64,000 nt of DNA, taken from Streptomyces sp. LUP30 (GTDB lineage Bacteria; Actinomycetota; Actinomycetes; Streptomycetales; Streptomycetaceae). This document shows positions 1 through 9,307 of this stretch, in pieces. Position 1 is the first letter of the stretch, and each line of letters begins with the position of its first letter. The notes under the pieces are model-generated. The model was not told the DNA's origin, ran no database searches, and saw only the letters and a list, made by a program, of their open reading frames with translations. The position numbers and the translations under genes were made by a program. The stretch is from positions 186,528 through 250,527 of the forward strand of contig NZ_MJAJ01000005.1 in assembly GCF_001746365.1 (NCBI RefSeq). Direction: 5' to 3'.

Positions 1-119
1 ATAGCGAAACGGATTGCGGTAAGCGCAACATCAGTCTGGAGGCGTCCCAGAACCCTTGTCAAGGCGTCCGAGGTCCTGCTTCGCCGGCCGTCGCAGGCCT
101 GGCCGAACGCAGCTCGAAA

Positions 120-155
120 CGCCCGTACCACCTGCGGGAACAGGTGGTACGGGCG
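120..155 (-). terminator. Strong hairpin, likely terminator of the MBL hydrolase/mscR operon
   Basis: A perfect 15-bp inverted repeat (arms 120-134 and 141-155, loop CGGGAA) lies 26 nt beyond the stop of the minus-strand MBL hydrolase gene. On the minus strand it is followed by GTTTCG, so there is only a short T run. This is typical of actinobacterial hairpin terminators without a U-tract. Confidence 0.7.
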
Positions 156-180
156 CCGCGACCGGAGCCCTGACGAGAGG

Positions 181-816
181 TCAGAAACCGCGGTCGATCC
201 ACTCCTGGAGGTGCGGGCGCTCCGCGGCGATCGTGGTCGTCCCGCCGTGGCCGGTGTGCACCACCGTGTCGCCGGGCAGCGTCAACAGCCGGTCCCGGAT
301 GGAGCCGACGATGGTCGGGAAGTGGCTGTACGACCGCCCCGTCGCCCCCGGCCCGCCCGCGAAGAGCGTGTCGCCGCTGAAGAGGGCCGTCAGGGCCGGG
401 GCGTACAGGCACACCGCGCCGGGAGCGTGACCTGGCGTGTGCAGCACGGTCAGCTCGACGCCCGCGACCGTCAGTGTCCGGCCGTCGACCAGTTCGCCGT
501 CGGGCAGGCGACCGGGGTGGGTCAGCTTCCACAACGGCAGGTCGTCGGGATGCAGCAGGATCGGGGCGCCGGTGCGTGCGGCGAGCGCGGGAGCGGCGCC
601 GATGTGGTCGTCGTGGGCGTGGGTGCACACGATCGCGCGCAGCGTCCGTCCACCGAGGGCCTCGGCGACGGCCTCGGCGTCGTGCGCGGCGTCGACGACC
701 AAGGCCTCGGTGTCGTCCCCGATGATCCACACGTTGTTGTCGACGTCCCATACGCCGCCGTCGAGGGAGAACGTCCCCGAGGTGACGAGATGTCCGATGC
801 GGGCGCCGGCCGTCAC
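181..816 (-). CDS. MBL-fold metallo-hydrolase paired with mscR
   Basis: This 211-residue metallo-beta-lactamase-fold hydrolase has the metal-binding motif H66-x-H68-x-D70-H71 (within [10 protein letters not shown]), a second histidine in HTPGHAPG, an aspartate in LFSGDTLF and a late histidine in HTGHGGTT. This is the complete glyoxalase II-like dinuclear zinc set. The GTG start at 816 overlaps the stop of the upstream dehydrogenase by 3 nt (GTGA), so the two are translationally coupled. In mycothiol-containing actinobacteria such a hydrolase commonly follows S-(hydroxymethyl)mycothiol dehydrogenase. The inferred role is hydrolysis of the S-formylmycothiol thioester to formate and mycothiol. 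The fold is certain; the substrate is inferred from the neighbour. Confidence 0.85.
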   Translation of the reverse strand: MTAGARIGHLVTSGTFSLDGGVWDVDNNVWIIGDDTEALVVDAAHDAEAVAEALGGRTLRAIVCTHAHDDHIGAAPALAARTGAPILLHPDDLPLWKLTHPGRLPDGELVDGRTLTVAGVELTVLHTPGHAPGAVCLYAPALTALFSGDTLFAGGPGATGRSYSHFPTIVGSIRDRLLTLPGDTVVHTGHGGTTTIAAERPHLQEWIDRGF

Positions 817-1898
817 AGGATCACGACCGAGCGCAGGACGTCGCCGCCGTGCATCCGTTCGAAGGCCTTCTCGACCTCGTCGAGGGCGATGGTCTCGGTG
901 ACGAACGCGTCCAGGTCGAGGCGACCCTGGAGGTGGAGGTCCACGAGCATGGGAAAGTCGCGGGAGGGCAGGCAGTCCCCGTACCAGGAGGACTTCAGCG
1001 CTCCGCCCCGGCCGAAGACGTCGAGCAGTGGCAGTTCGAGTTTCATCTCCGGGGTCGGCACGCCGACCAGCACCACGGTGCCGGCGAGGTCGCGGGCGTA
1101 GAACGCCTGCCGGTACGTCTCGGGACGGCCGACCGCCTCGATCACCACGTCCGCGCCGAACCCGCCCGTCAGCTCCCGGATCGCCTCGACGGCGTCGGTG
1201 TCGCGCGAGTTGACGGTGTGGGTCGCGCCCACCTTCCTGGCGGTGACCAGCTTGCGGTCGTCGACGTCCACCGCGATGATCTTCGCCGCACCGGCCAGTC
1301 TCGCCCCCACCACGGCCGCGTCCCCGACGCCTCCGCAGCCGATGACGGCCACGCTGTCGCCGCGTTCGACGCCGCCGGTGTTGATCGCCGCGCCGATGCC
1401 CGCCATCACCCCGCAGCCCAGCAGTCCCGCGGCCGCCGCCGACGCGGCCGGGTCGACCTTGGTGCACTGGCCGGCCGCCACCAGGGTCTTCTCGGCGAAG
1501 GCGCCGATGCCGAGGGCCGGGGTGAGTTCGGAGCCGTCGAGAAGCGTCATCTTCTGCCGGGCGTTGTGCGTGTCGAAGCAGTACCAGGGGCGGCCGCGCA
1601 GACAGGCCCGGCACTGCCCGCAGACGGCACGCCAGTTGAGGATGACGAAGTCACCGGGCGCGACGTCCGTGACGCCCTCCCCCACCGCCTCCACGACGCC
1701 CGCCGCCTCATGGCCGAGAAGGAAGGGGAAGTCGTCGTTGATGCCGCCCTCGCGGTAGTGCAGATCGGTGTGGCAGACCCCGCACGCCTCGACCTTCACG
1801 AGCGCCTCGCCCGGCCCCGGGTCGGGCACGACGATGGTCTCCAGACTGACGGGGGCGCCCTTGCCCCGCGCGACGACAGCACGGACCTGGTGAGCCAT
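813..1898 (-). CDS. mscR: S-(hydroxymethyl)mycothiol dehydrogenase (formaldehyde detoxification)
   Basis: This 361-residue zinc-dependent medium-chain dehydrogenase has the catalytic zinc region CGVCHTD (Cys39, His43), GHEAAG, the structural zinc cysteine quartet CxxCxxC...C (about residues 93-107) and the Rossmann motif GCGGVG. The overall sequence is close to the actinobacterial mycothiol-dependent formaldehyde dehydrogenase (class III ADH type, also called AdhE2/MscR). It oxidises the spontaneous adduct of formaldehyde and mycothiol with NAD to S-formylmycothiol. The ATG at 1898 is preferred to an in-frame GTG at 1904 because GAGGAG sits 6-7 nt upstream. It is the first gene of a two-gene minus-strand operon with the MBL hydrolase and is divergent from the ABC importer. 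Confidence 0.92.
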   Translation of the reverse strand: MAHQVRAVVARGKGAPVSLETIVVPDPGPGEALVKVEACGVCHTDLHYREGGINDDFPFLLGHEAAGVVEAVGEGVTDVAPGDFVILNWRAVCGQCRACLRGRPWYCFDTHNARQKMTLLDGSELTPALGIGAFAEKTLVAAGQCTKVDPAASAAAAGLLGCGVMAGIGAAINTGGVERGDSVAVIGCGGVGDAAVVGARLAGAAKIIAVDVDDRKLVTARKVGATHTVNSRDTDAVEAIRELTGGFGADVVIEAVGRPETYRQAFYARDLAGTVVLVGVPTPEMKLELPLLDVFGRGGALKSSWYGDCLPSRDFPMLVDLHLQGRLDLDAFVTETIALDEVEKAFERMHGGDVLRSVVIL

Positions 1899-1950
1899 GG
1901 CCACTCCTCGGCTGATACGAGATCGGGGGACGACAGGTGTTGCTCATAGC

Positions 1951-1969
1951 GGCACACACATCATGTGCC
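1951..1969. promoter_or_regulatory. Inverted repeat in the mscR / ABC importer divergent region
   Basis: GGCACA (1951-1956) and TGTGCC (1964-1969) form an inverted repeat with a 7-nt spacer, 53 nt upstream of the mscR start. Position and symmetry fit an operator, but no regulator can be named. The rest of the 1899-2154 spacer shows no other clear element. Confidence 0.3.
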
Positions 1970-2154
1970 GCAACACAGCATCGTGGAGCGCCGAGCCGGG
2001 GTCAAGGATCGCGCGCGCGCCCGCCGGACCCGATCCCGCCGAATACGAACCGCCGTGCGCGCCACCCCGAACGGAACGGGAGCGGCGGCTTGGCTACGCT
2101 TGGCAGCGGATACTCATTTCGTGACGGAACCGGACAATCCCTAAGGAACCGAAG

Positions 2155-3282
2155 ATGGGTCTCGGTGTCGGCCTTCCGGCCGTGAAGGGCAGGTCCCGCG
2201 CCCGTGCGTCCACGGCCGTCGCGATCGCCGCCGCCCTGACCCTGGCCGGCGCCTGCACCGCAGGCGGGGGTGGCGGAGGTGGCGGGAGCGGGGGTGGCGA
2301 CAGCCCCACCGTCGGCCTGCTGCTCCCCGGCGGCGGCGCCTCCCGCTTCGGCCAGTTCGACAAGCCCCTCATCGAGAAGAAGCTCCGGGAACTGTGCCCG
2401 AGCTGCCCGAGGGCCTTCGCCGCCACCCCCGACCCGGCGATGCAGCGACAGCAGCTCGAATCCATGATCACCAGGGGGGTGGACGTCCTCATCATCGCCG
2501 CCGTCGACCCCCAGCTGCTCCGCCCTTCGGTGGAGGCCGCCCACCGGGCCGGCATCCCGGTCGTGGCCTACGACCGGCTCGCGCAGGGCCCGATCTCCGG
2601 CTACGTCACCTTCGACGGCGCGGAGGTCGGCAAACTGCAGGGAACCGCCCTGCTCAAGGCCATGGGTGCGAAGGTCCACGGCGGCCAGATCGTCATGATG
2701 AACGGCGCCACGTCCGACCCCAACGCCGGCTGGTTCAAGCGGGGGGCGCTCTCCGTCCTCTCGGGCAAGGTGAGGATCGGCAAGTCCTACGACACCGTCG
2801 GATGGCGGCCGGAGAACGCCTTCGTCGACATGCGGGCCGCCATCGCCGCCCTGGGCGCGGACCACATCGACGGGGTCCTGGCCGCCAACGACAGTCTCGC
2901 CGGCGCCGTGATCTCCGCGCTCAAGGCCACCGAGGTCAGACCGCTGCCCCCGGTCACCGGACAGGACGCCGACCTCGCCGCCGTGCGCCGCATCGTCGAG
3001 GGCGACCAGTACATGACCGTCTACAAGCCCTACAAGCCGGCGGCCGACGCCGCCGTGGAGATGGCCGTCGCCCTGGGGCGCGGCAAGTCGGTGACGTCCA
3101 TCGCCACCGGGACCGTCGACAACGCCGCCACCAAGGACATCCCCGCCGTCCTGCTACCGGCGGTCCCGGTGACGGTCGGTGACATCAAGGACACTCTGGT
3201 GAAGGACGGTATGTATACCATCGCTCAGATCTGCCCCCCGAACCTACGGTCCGCCTGCGCCAAGGCCGGACTCACTCCGTGA
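2155..3282 (+). CDS. Sugar ABC transporter substrate-binding lipoprotein (XylF-like)
   Basis: This 375-residue periplasmic-binding-protein-like lipoprotein has an N-terminal Arg/Lys-rich stretch and a hydrophobic helix, then the lipobox LAGAC with lipidated Cys34. A glycine-rich linker connects to the binding domain. The domain reads like the type 1 periplasmic-binding family for pentoses (ribose/xylose): VDVLIIAAVD, PVVAYDRL, AANDSLAGAVI and VTGQDAD are typical segments. It is the first gene of a three-gene importer operon, with the ATG preceded by AAGGAAC. Xylose or another aldopentose is the likely ligand class. No xylose catabolic gene or adjacent regulator is present to confirm it. Confidence 0.85.
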   Translation: MGLGVGLPAVKGRSRARASTAVAIAAALTLAGACTAGGGGGGGGSGGGDSPTVGLLLPGGGASRFGQFDKPLIEKKLRELCPSCPRAFAATPDPAMQRQQLESMITRGVDVLIIAAVDPQLLRPSVEAAHRAGIPVVAYDRLAQGPISGYVTFDGAEVGKLQGTALLKAMGAKVHGGQIVMMNGATSDPNAGWFKRGALSVLSGKVRIGKSYDTVGWRPENAFVDMRAAIAALGADHIDGVLAANDSLAGAVISALKATEVRPLPPVTGQDADLAAVRRIVEGDQYMTVYKPYKPAADAAVEMAVALGRGKSVTSIATGTVDNAATKDIPAVLLPAVPVTVGDIKDTLVKDGMYTIAQICPPNLRSACAKAGLTP

Positions 3283-3316
3283 GCGGGATGCCCGGACGCG
3301 GGAAGGAGGTGGCCCG

Positions 3317-4096
3317 GTGGCGGTTCAGCCCCTGCTGACGCTGCGCGGCGTGTCCAAGCGGTTCGCCGCCGTCCAGGCACTGATGGACATCGAACTGGAG
3401 ATCGGCGGTGGCGAGGTGGTCGCCCTGATGGGTGACAACGCCGCGGGGAAGTCCACCCTGGTCAAGGTGATCTCGGGGGTCGGACCCGCCGACCGCGGCG
3501 TCATCGAATGGCAGGGCAGCGCCATCCAGATCAGACGCCCCCAGGACGCCCACGTCCTGGGCATCGCGACCGTCTACCAGGACCTCGCGATGTGCGACAA
3601 CCTCGACGTCGTCGGCAACCTCTTCCTCGGCCGGGAGATCCACCGGCTCGGCGTCCTGGACGAGGTGGAGATGGAGCGCCGCACCCGCGAGCTGCTGCAC
3701 ACCCTGTCCATCCGGATCCCCGACGTGCGGGTGCCGGTCGCCTCCCTGTCCGGCGGCCAGCGCCAGGTCGTCGCGATCACCCGTTCGCTGCTCGGCGAGC
3801 CCAGGCTGCTCCTGCTCGACGAGCCCACCGCGTCCCTGGGCGTCGAGCAGACCGGCCAGCTCCTCGACCTCATCGAGGAGCTGCGCGACCGGGGCCTCGG
3901 AGTCCTCCTCATCAGCCACAACATGGGCGACATCAAGGCCGTCGCCGACCGGGTCGCCGTGCTGCGCCTGGGACGCAACAACGGCCTCTTCGACGTGAAC
4001 ACGACCTCCCAGGAACAGATCATCTCCTCCATCACCGGCGCGGCGGACAACTCCGTCGCCCAGCGCACCACCCACCCGGAAGAGACCTGGCCGTGA
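3317..4096 (+). CDS. Sugar ABC transporter ATP-binding protein
   Basis: This 259-residue ATPase has Walker A GDNAAGKST (about residues 39-47), signature LSGGQRQVV, Walker B LLLLDEPTASLG and an H-loop in LLISHN. It energises uptake of the sugar bound by the upstream lipoprotein. It holds only one nucleotide-binding domain, whereas canonical RbsA/XylG proteins of this class are about 500 residues with two domains. It therefore presumably acts as a homodimer, like FrcA-type proteins. The GTG start at 3317 has the strong ribosome site GGAAGGAGG. The stop overlaps the GTG start of the permease by 3 nt (GTGA). Confidence 0.9.
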   Translation: MAVQPLLTLRGVSKRFAAVQALMDIELEIGGGEVVALMGDNAAGKSTLVKVISGVGPADRGVIEWQGSAIQIRRPQDAHVLGIATVYQDLAMCDNLDVVGNLFLGREIHRLGVLDEVEMERRTRELLHTLSIRIPDVRVPVASLSGGQRQVVAITRSLLGEPRLLLLDEPTASLGVEQTGQLLDLIEELRDRGLGVLLISHNMGDIKAVADRVAVLRLGRNNGLFDVNTTSQEQIISSITGAADNSVAQRTTHPEETWP

Positions 4097-5418
4097 GGGG
4101 CGGAGGGTGGGGGCGGCGGCCACGGACGCGCGCCGCCGACACGCCGCCCACGGACGCCTCACGGTCCCACGCCTCACGACCCGACGCCTCACGACCCGAC
4201 GGCTCACGGTCCGACGGCCGCCGGCGACGCGCGGAGCAGCTCGGCGCTTACGTCCGAACGGTGGGCCGCAGACTGCGCGAGGGCGACCTCGGTCCGGTCC
4301 CCGTCCTGCTCGCCCTCGCGGTCACCTGGGCGGTCTTCCAGGCCCTCAACCACAACTTCCTCTCACCGCGCAACCTCTCCGTCCTCAGCGTGGACATCGT
4401 CGGGACCGGCATCGTCGCCGTCGGCATCGTCTTCGTGCTGCTGATCGCCGAGATCGACCTGTCGGTGGGCTCGCTCGCCGGTCTGGCCGGCGCGGTGTTC
4501 GCGTCGCTGAACGTGAACCTCGGGATGCCGGAGTGGCTCGCCGTCATCGTCGCGGTGGCCTGCGGCGCCGCCGCCGGGGCGCTCCACGGGTTCTCGTTCG
4601 CCAGGATCGGCGTGCCGGCCTTCGTCGTCACCCTCGCGGGCCTGCTGGCCTGGAACGGCGTGATGCTCTACCTGCTGGGGACCGAGACCTCCATCAACTT
4701 CAGCGAGACCGGGCTGGTCGCCACGCTGACCAGCCGCTATTTCGACGCCCCCGTCGCCACCTACGGTCTCGCCGCGCTCGCCACGCTCGCGTACCTCCTC
4801 GTCACCAGCCGCGACCGCAGGCGGCGCGCGGCGGCCGGGATGCCGTACGGGCCGGTGAGCCGGATCTGGGTGCGCACCGCGCTCCTGGCGGTGACCACGT
4901 TCACCGCCGTCCACGTCCTGGGACGGTTCGAAGGCGTGCCGCTGGCCCTTCTGATCTTCCTCGCGGTCATCGTCGCCTCGGATCTCCTCCTCCGCCGCAC
5001 GCCCTACGGCCGACGGGTCCTCGCGCTCGGCGGCGGCGCGGAGGCGGCCCGGCGGGCGGGCGTCGACGTGACGCGGGTGCGGATCGCGGTGTTCATGGTG
5101 TCGGGAACCCTGGCGGCGGTCGGCGGCCTGTTCGTGGCCTCACGGCTCACCTCGGCGAGCCAGGTCCCGGGCTCGGGAATGCTGCTGATCAACGCCATCG
5201 CCGCCGCCGTCATCGGCGGCACGAGCCTGTTCGGCGGACGCGGCTCGCCCTGGTCCGCGCTGCTGGGGGTGCTCATCATCCAGTCGATCGCCTCGGGCAT
5301 GGCGCTGCTGGGCGTCGAACCCCCGATCCAGTTCATCGTCACCGGCGGGGTGCTGTACGTCGCGGTCGTCCTCGACTCGCTGGCCCGGCGGGCCGCGGTC
5401 GCGCGCGGACGTCCCTGA
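4093..5418 (+). CDS. Sugar ABC transporter permease (XylH-like)
   Basis: This 441-residue integral membrane permease of the ribose/xylose (BPD_transp_2) class has about ten hydrophobic segments starting near residue 70. It contains the characteristic stretches EIDLSVGSLAGL and VIGGTSLFGGRG. The GTG start at 4093 overlaps the ATPase stop and is in frame with the membrane domain. The first 50 residues are a hydrophilic extension with Asp-Ala-Ser-Arg-Pro repeats encoded by a 15-bp tandem DNA repeat (4152-4211), unusual for this family. It may be cytosolic and dispensable. An internal start is not excluded. Confidence 0.88.
   Translation: MRGGGWGRRPRTRAADTPPTDASRSHASRPDASRPDGSRSDGRRRRAEQLGAYVRTVGRRLREGDLGPVPVLLALAVTWAVFQALNHNFLSPRNLSVLSVDIVGTGIVAVGIVFVLLIAEIDLSVGSLAGLAGAVFASLNVNLGMPEWLAVIVAVACGAAAGALHGFSFARIGVPAFVVTLAGLLAWNGVMLYLLGTETSINFSETGLVATLTSRYFDAPVATYGLAALATLAYLLVTSRDRRRRAAAGMPYGPVSRIWVRTALLAVTTFTAVHVLGRFEGVPLALLIFLAVIVASDLLLRRTPYGRRVLALGGGAEAARRAGVDVTRVRIAVFMVSGTLAAVGGLFVASRLTSASQVPGSGMLLINAIAAAVIGGTSLFGGRGSPWSALLGVLIIQSIASGMALLGVEPPIQFIVTGGVLYVAVVLDSLARRAAVARGRP
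4152..4211 (+). repeat. Four 15-bp tandem repeats inside the permease gene
   Basis: Four consecutive 15-bp units built on CGACGCCTCACGACC lie at 4152-4166, 4167-4181, 4182-4196 and 4197-4211. They encode a Ser/Asp/Arg-rich pentapeptide repeat in the N-terminal tail of the permease. The unit length keeps frame, so copy number can change without disrupting the gene. Confidence 0.8.
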
Positions 5419-5567
5419 CCCGTACGCCGAACCGAGATGCCGGGTCCCCCGGGCACACTTTTGGTTCCTCTCGAACTACCCTGAGGAACAGGGCCAGTTG
5501 CCCGCCCCTCCGGTGGCGTCCAGCGGTAGGGCTCGGCGGCCTTCGTGCGCCCGCAGCGGGCCTCCCC

Positions 5568-5606
5568 ACCCGTACGGGTATCCTCTCGACTGTTGTCATT
5601 CGACAA
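5568..5606. promoter_or_regulatory. Two palindromes upstream of the receiver-PP2C operon
   Basis: The 12-bp perfect palindrome ACCCGTACGGGT lies at 5568-5579, and its half GTACGGGT recurs near 5628. A second inverted repeat TTGTC-ATTC-GACAA lies at 5593-5606, about 45-58 nt before the ATG at 5651. They sit where promoter and operator elements are expected. No sigma-factor consensus could be fitted with confidence. Confidence 0.35.
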
Positions 5607-5650
5607 TAACGTTGGGAAATGCGGCGCGTACGGGTGGGAAGGTCGGGACC

Positions 5651-6874
5651 ATGATGTCGTCGCACGCCGGGGACGCGGAGCTGCCGTCGGGTGCGCGGTG
5701 GGACGGCATCGCCGAGTGGGAGTGGTGGGAGCCGTCCGTCCTCCTGGTCGAGGACGACCCGGGCGACGCCTTGCTGGTGGAGGAGCTCGTCGCCGACAGC
5801 ACGCTGAAGATGCGTCTGCGGTGGGTGCGCTCGATGGCGGAGGCCGCCGAGGTGTTCGCGACCGAGATACCCGACTGCGTGCTGCTCGACCTGCACCTGC
5901 CCGACGCCCAGGGCCTGGAGGCGGTGTCCCGCGTCAAGGCGCACGCCGACCAGGTGGCGATCGTGGTGCTCACCGGACTGGCCGAGGAGCTGACCGGGCT
6001 GGCGGCGGTCGCCGGCGGCGCGCAGGACTACCTGGTCAAGGGGCGGGTCGAGCCCGAGCTGTTCGGGCGGGCCGTGCGCTATGCGATCCAGCGCAAGCAG
6101 GGCGAGCAGGCCGCCGTGGCACTGCAGGCCAGTCAGATGCAGGCGCAGGAGAACGCCCGCCTGGAGCGCGGGCTGCTGCCCCGCCCCTTACTGCGCGGCG
6201 ACGACGTCGAGGTCGTGGCCCGTTATCTTCCCGGGCGGGCGCAGGCACTGCTCGGCGGCGACTTCTACGACATCGTGCAGAGTCCCGACGGCACGATGCA
6301 CGCGCTCGTCGGGGATGTCTCCGGGCACGGTCCGGACGAGGCCGCCCTGGGCGTCGCCCTGCGGATCGCCTGGCGCACCCTGGTGTTCTGCGGCGTCACC
6401 GGCGCCGAGCAGGTGGAACGGCTGGAGGAGATCCTGCTGGCGGAGCGCGCCCGCAGCGATGTCTTCGCGACGCTCGTCAGCCTCACCGCCGTGCCGGGAG
6501 AGGAACGCGCCCGGCTCGTGCGGGCCGGCCACCACGGCCTGCTGCTGCGCACCGGCCGCGGGATCGAGTGGGCGGAACCGCCCGGCGGTCCGGCCCTGGG
6601 CGTCGTACCCGGCGGAGCGCGCTGGCCGGTGTCGGAGCTGGAGGTGCCCGCGGGGGCGGGTGTGGTGCTCTTCACCGACGGCCTGTTCGAGGGGCACATC
6701 GGACGCGGCGCCGATCGACTCGGTGAGGCCGGACTGCTGGCCCTGGCCCGGGAGGGAGCCGGTCTGGCGCCCGAACCGTTCGTCGACCGGCTGATCGAGC
6801 AGGTCGGATCCCTGGCCGAGTCGCAGGGCGGCCTGGCCGACGACGTGGCCCTGGTCCACCTGAACTGGAACTGA
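5651..6874 (+). CDS. Receiver-domain PP2C phosphatase (RsbU/RssB-like)
   Basis: This 407-residue protein has a receiver domain (about 28-145; acidic pair D35/D36, phospho-acceptor D80 in VLLDLHLP), a helical linker (145-175) and a SpoIIE-type PP2C domain with GGDFYD, GDVSGHG and a final DDVALV metal site. It should dephosphorylate an anti-anti-sigma protein when its receiver is phosphorylated. It is the first gene of a probable operon with the histidine kinase and receiver downstream. The ATG at 5651 or 5654 follows GGAAGG. Codon 180 is TTA (6188-6190), the rare leucine codon read by the bldA tRNA in Streptomyces, so translation may depend on developmental stage. Confidence 0.9.
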   Translation: MMSSHAGDAELPSGARWDGIAEWEWWEPSVLLVEDDPGDALLVEELVADSTLKMRLRWVRSMAEAAEVFATEIPDCVLLDLHLPDAQGLEAVSRVKAHADQVAIVVLTGLAEELTGLAAVAGGAQDYLVKGRVEPELFGRAVRYAIQRKQGEQAAVALQASQMQAQENARLERGLLPRPLLRGDDVEVVARYLPGRAQALLGGDFYDIVQSPDGTMHALVGDVSGHGPDEAALGVALRIAWRTLVFCGVTGAEQVERLEEILLAERARSDVFATLVSLTAVPGEERARLVRAGHHGLLLRTGRGIEWAEPPGGPALGVVPGGARWPVSELEVPAGAGVVLFTDGLFEGHIGRGADRLGEAGLLALAREGAGLAPEPFVDRLIEQVGSLAESQGGLADDVALVHLNWN

Positions 6875-6878
6875 ACGA

Positions 6879-8507
<1,629 letters not shown>

Positions 8508-8508
8508 C

Positions 8509-8958
8509 ATGACTCTCCCCTCCGCCACCCCCGTCGACGTCCTCCTCGTCGAGGACGACCCCGGCGACGAGCTGATGACGCGCGAGGCCTTCGAGGACAA
8601 CAAGATCGGCAACACCCTGCACGTCGTGCGGGACGGCGAAGAGGCGCTCGACTTCCTCTACCGGCGCGCCGGGCACACGAACGCGCCTCGGCCCGACCTC
8701 ATCCTCCTCGACCTCAACCTGCCCAAGTACGACGGCCGCCAGGTCCTGGAGACGATCAAGTCGGACCCGGACCTCTCGCACATCCCCGTGGTCGTCCTCA
8801 CCACCTCGGCGGCCGAGGAGGACATCCTGCGCAGCTACCGGCTGCACGCCAACGCCTATGTCACCAAGCCCGTCGACCTCGACCAGTTCATCGCCGCGGT
8901 CCGCCAGATCGACGACTTCTTCGTCCAGGTCGTACGCCTGCCTCGCAGCGGCGCCTGA
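8509..8958 (+). CDS. Single-domain response regulator (Rcp1-like)
   Basis: This 149-residue stand-alone receiver has the acid pair D16/D17, phospho-acceptor D68 in LLDLNLPKYDG, the conserved TT in VLTTSA and Lys in YVTKPVD. It has no output domain. Its start lies 1 nt after the kinase stop, so it is co-transcribed and probably coupled. Family knowledge (Rcp1/CheY-like receivers linked to phytochrome-like kinases) suggests it acts as a phosphate shuttle or sink, or binds a partner protein. The receiver-PP2C gene at the head of the operon is an obvious alternative output. Confidence 0.9.
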   Translation: MTLPSATPVDVLLVEDDPGDELMTREAFEDNKIGNTLHVVRDGEEALDFLYRRAGHTNAPRPDLILLDLNLPKYDGRQVLETIKSDPDLSHIPVVVLTTSAAEEDILRSYRLHANAYVTKPVDLDQFIAAVRQIDDFFVQVVRLPRSGA

Positions 8959-9009
8959 ACCCGCGTTCCGGGGGCGAACACCTCGCCGCCCGGTTTCCCG
9001 GGATCCGGG

Positions 9010-9107
9010 GGAAATCGGAGAATTCAGGTAATTCGGGAAATTCGAGGAATTCGGGGAGCTTTCAGAACTCAGGGAATCCGGGGAGCTCGGGAATTCACGG
9101 CATTCCG
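9010..9107. repeat. Degenerate tandem repeat in a 349-bp intergenic spacer
   Basis: The spacer 8959-9307 holds no gene. Its middle is a run of about ten degenerate copies of a 9-11-nt unit close to GGAATTCGGG, with variants such as GAATTCAGG, AATTCGAGG and GAATCCGGG. It is purine-rich on one strand and locally lower in GC than its surroundings. It lies downstream of the receiver gene and upstream of the PAS-PP2C gene. Function is unknown. Confidence 0.6.
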
Positions 9108-9307
9108 GAACCGTGACGCGCGAGCGCGCGTGTTTCCGCCGGAAGCGCTCACGCCGCGACACCCGGGCACCTCGTGGACAGCCTCGGCCACCGGCTCGGC
9201 CGGGGAGTCCGGGGCATGCCGGGACGCGGTAACCAGGTACGGAGGCGTCGTCCCTTCTATGGTGGAAACGCACAGTGTCGCTCGGTACCCAGGCAGGCGG
9301 GCAGGAC

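Noticed and set aside
5576-5581. GGGTAT as a SigB-like -10 box before the receiver-PP2C gene
   Set aside because: No GNNT lies 14-16 nt upstream; the word is part of a palindrome.
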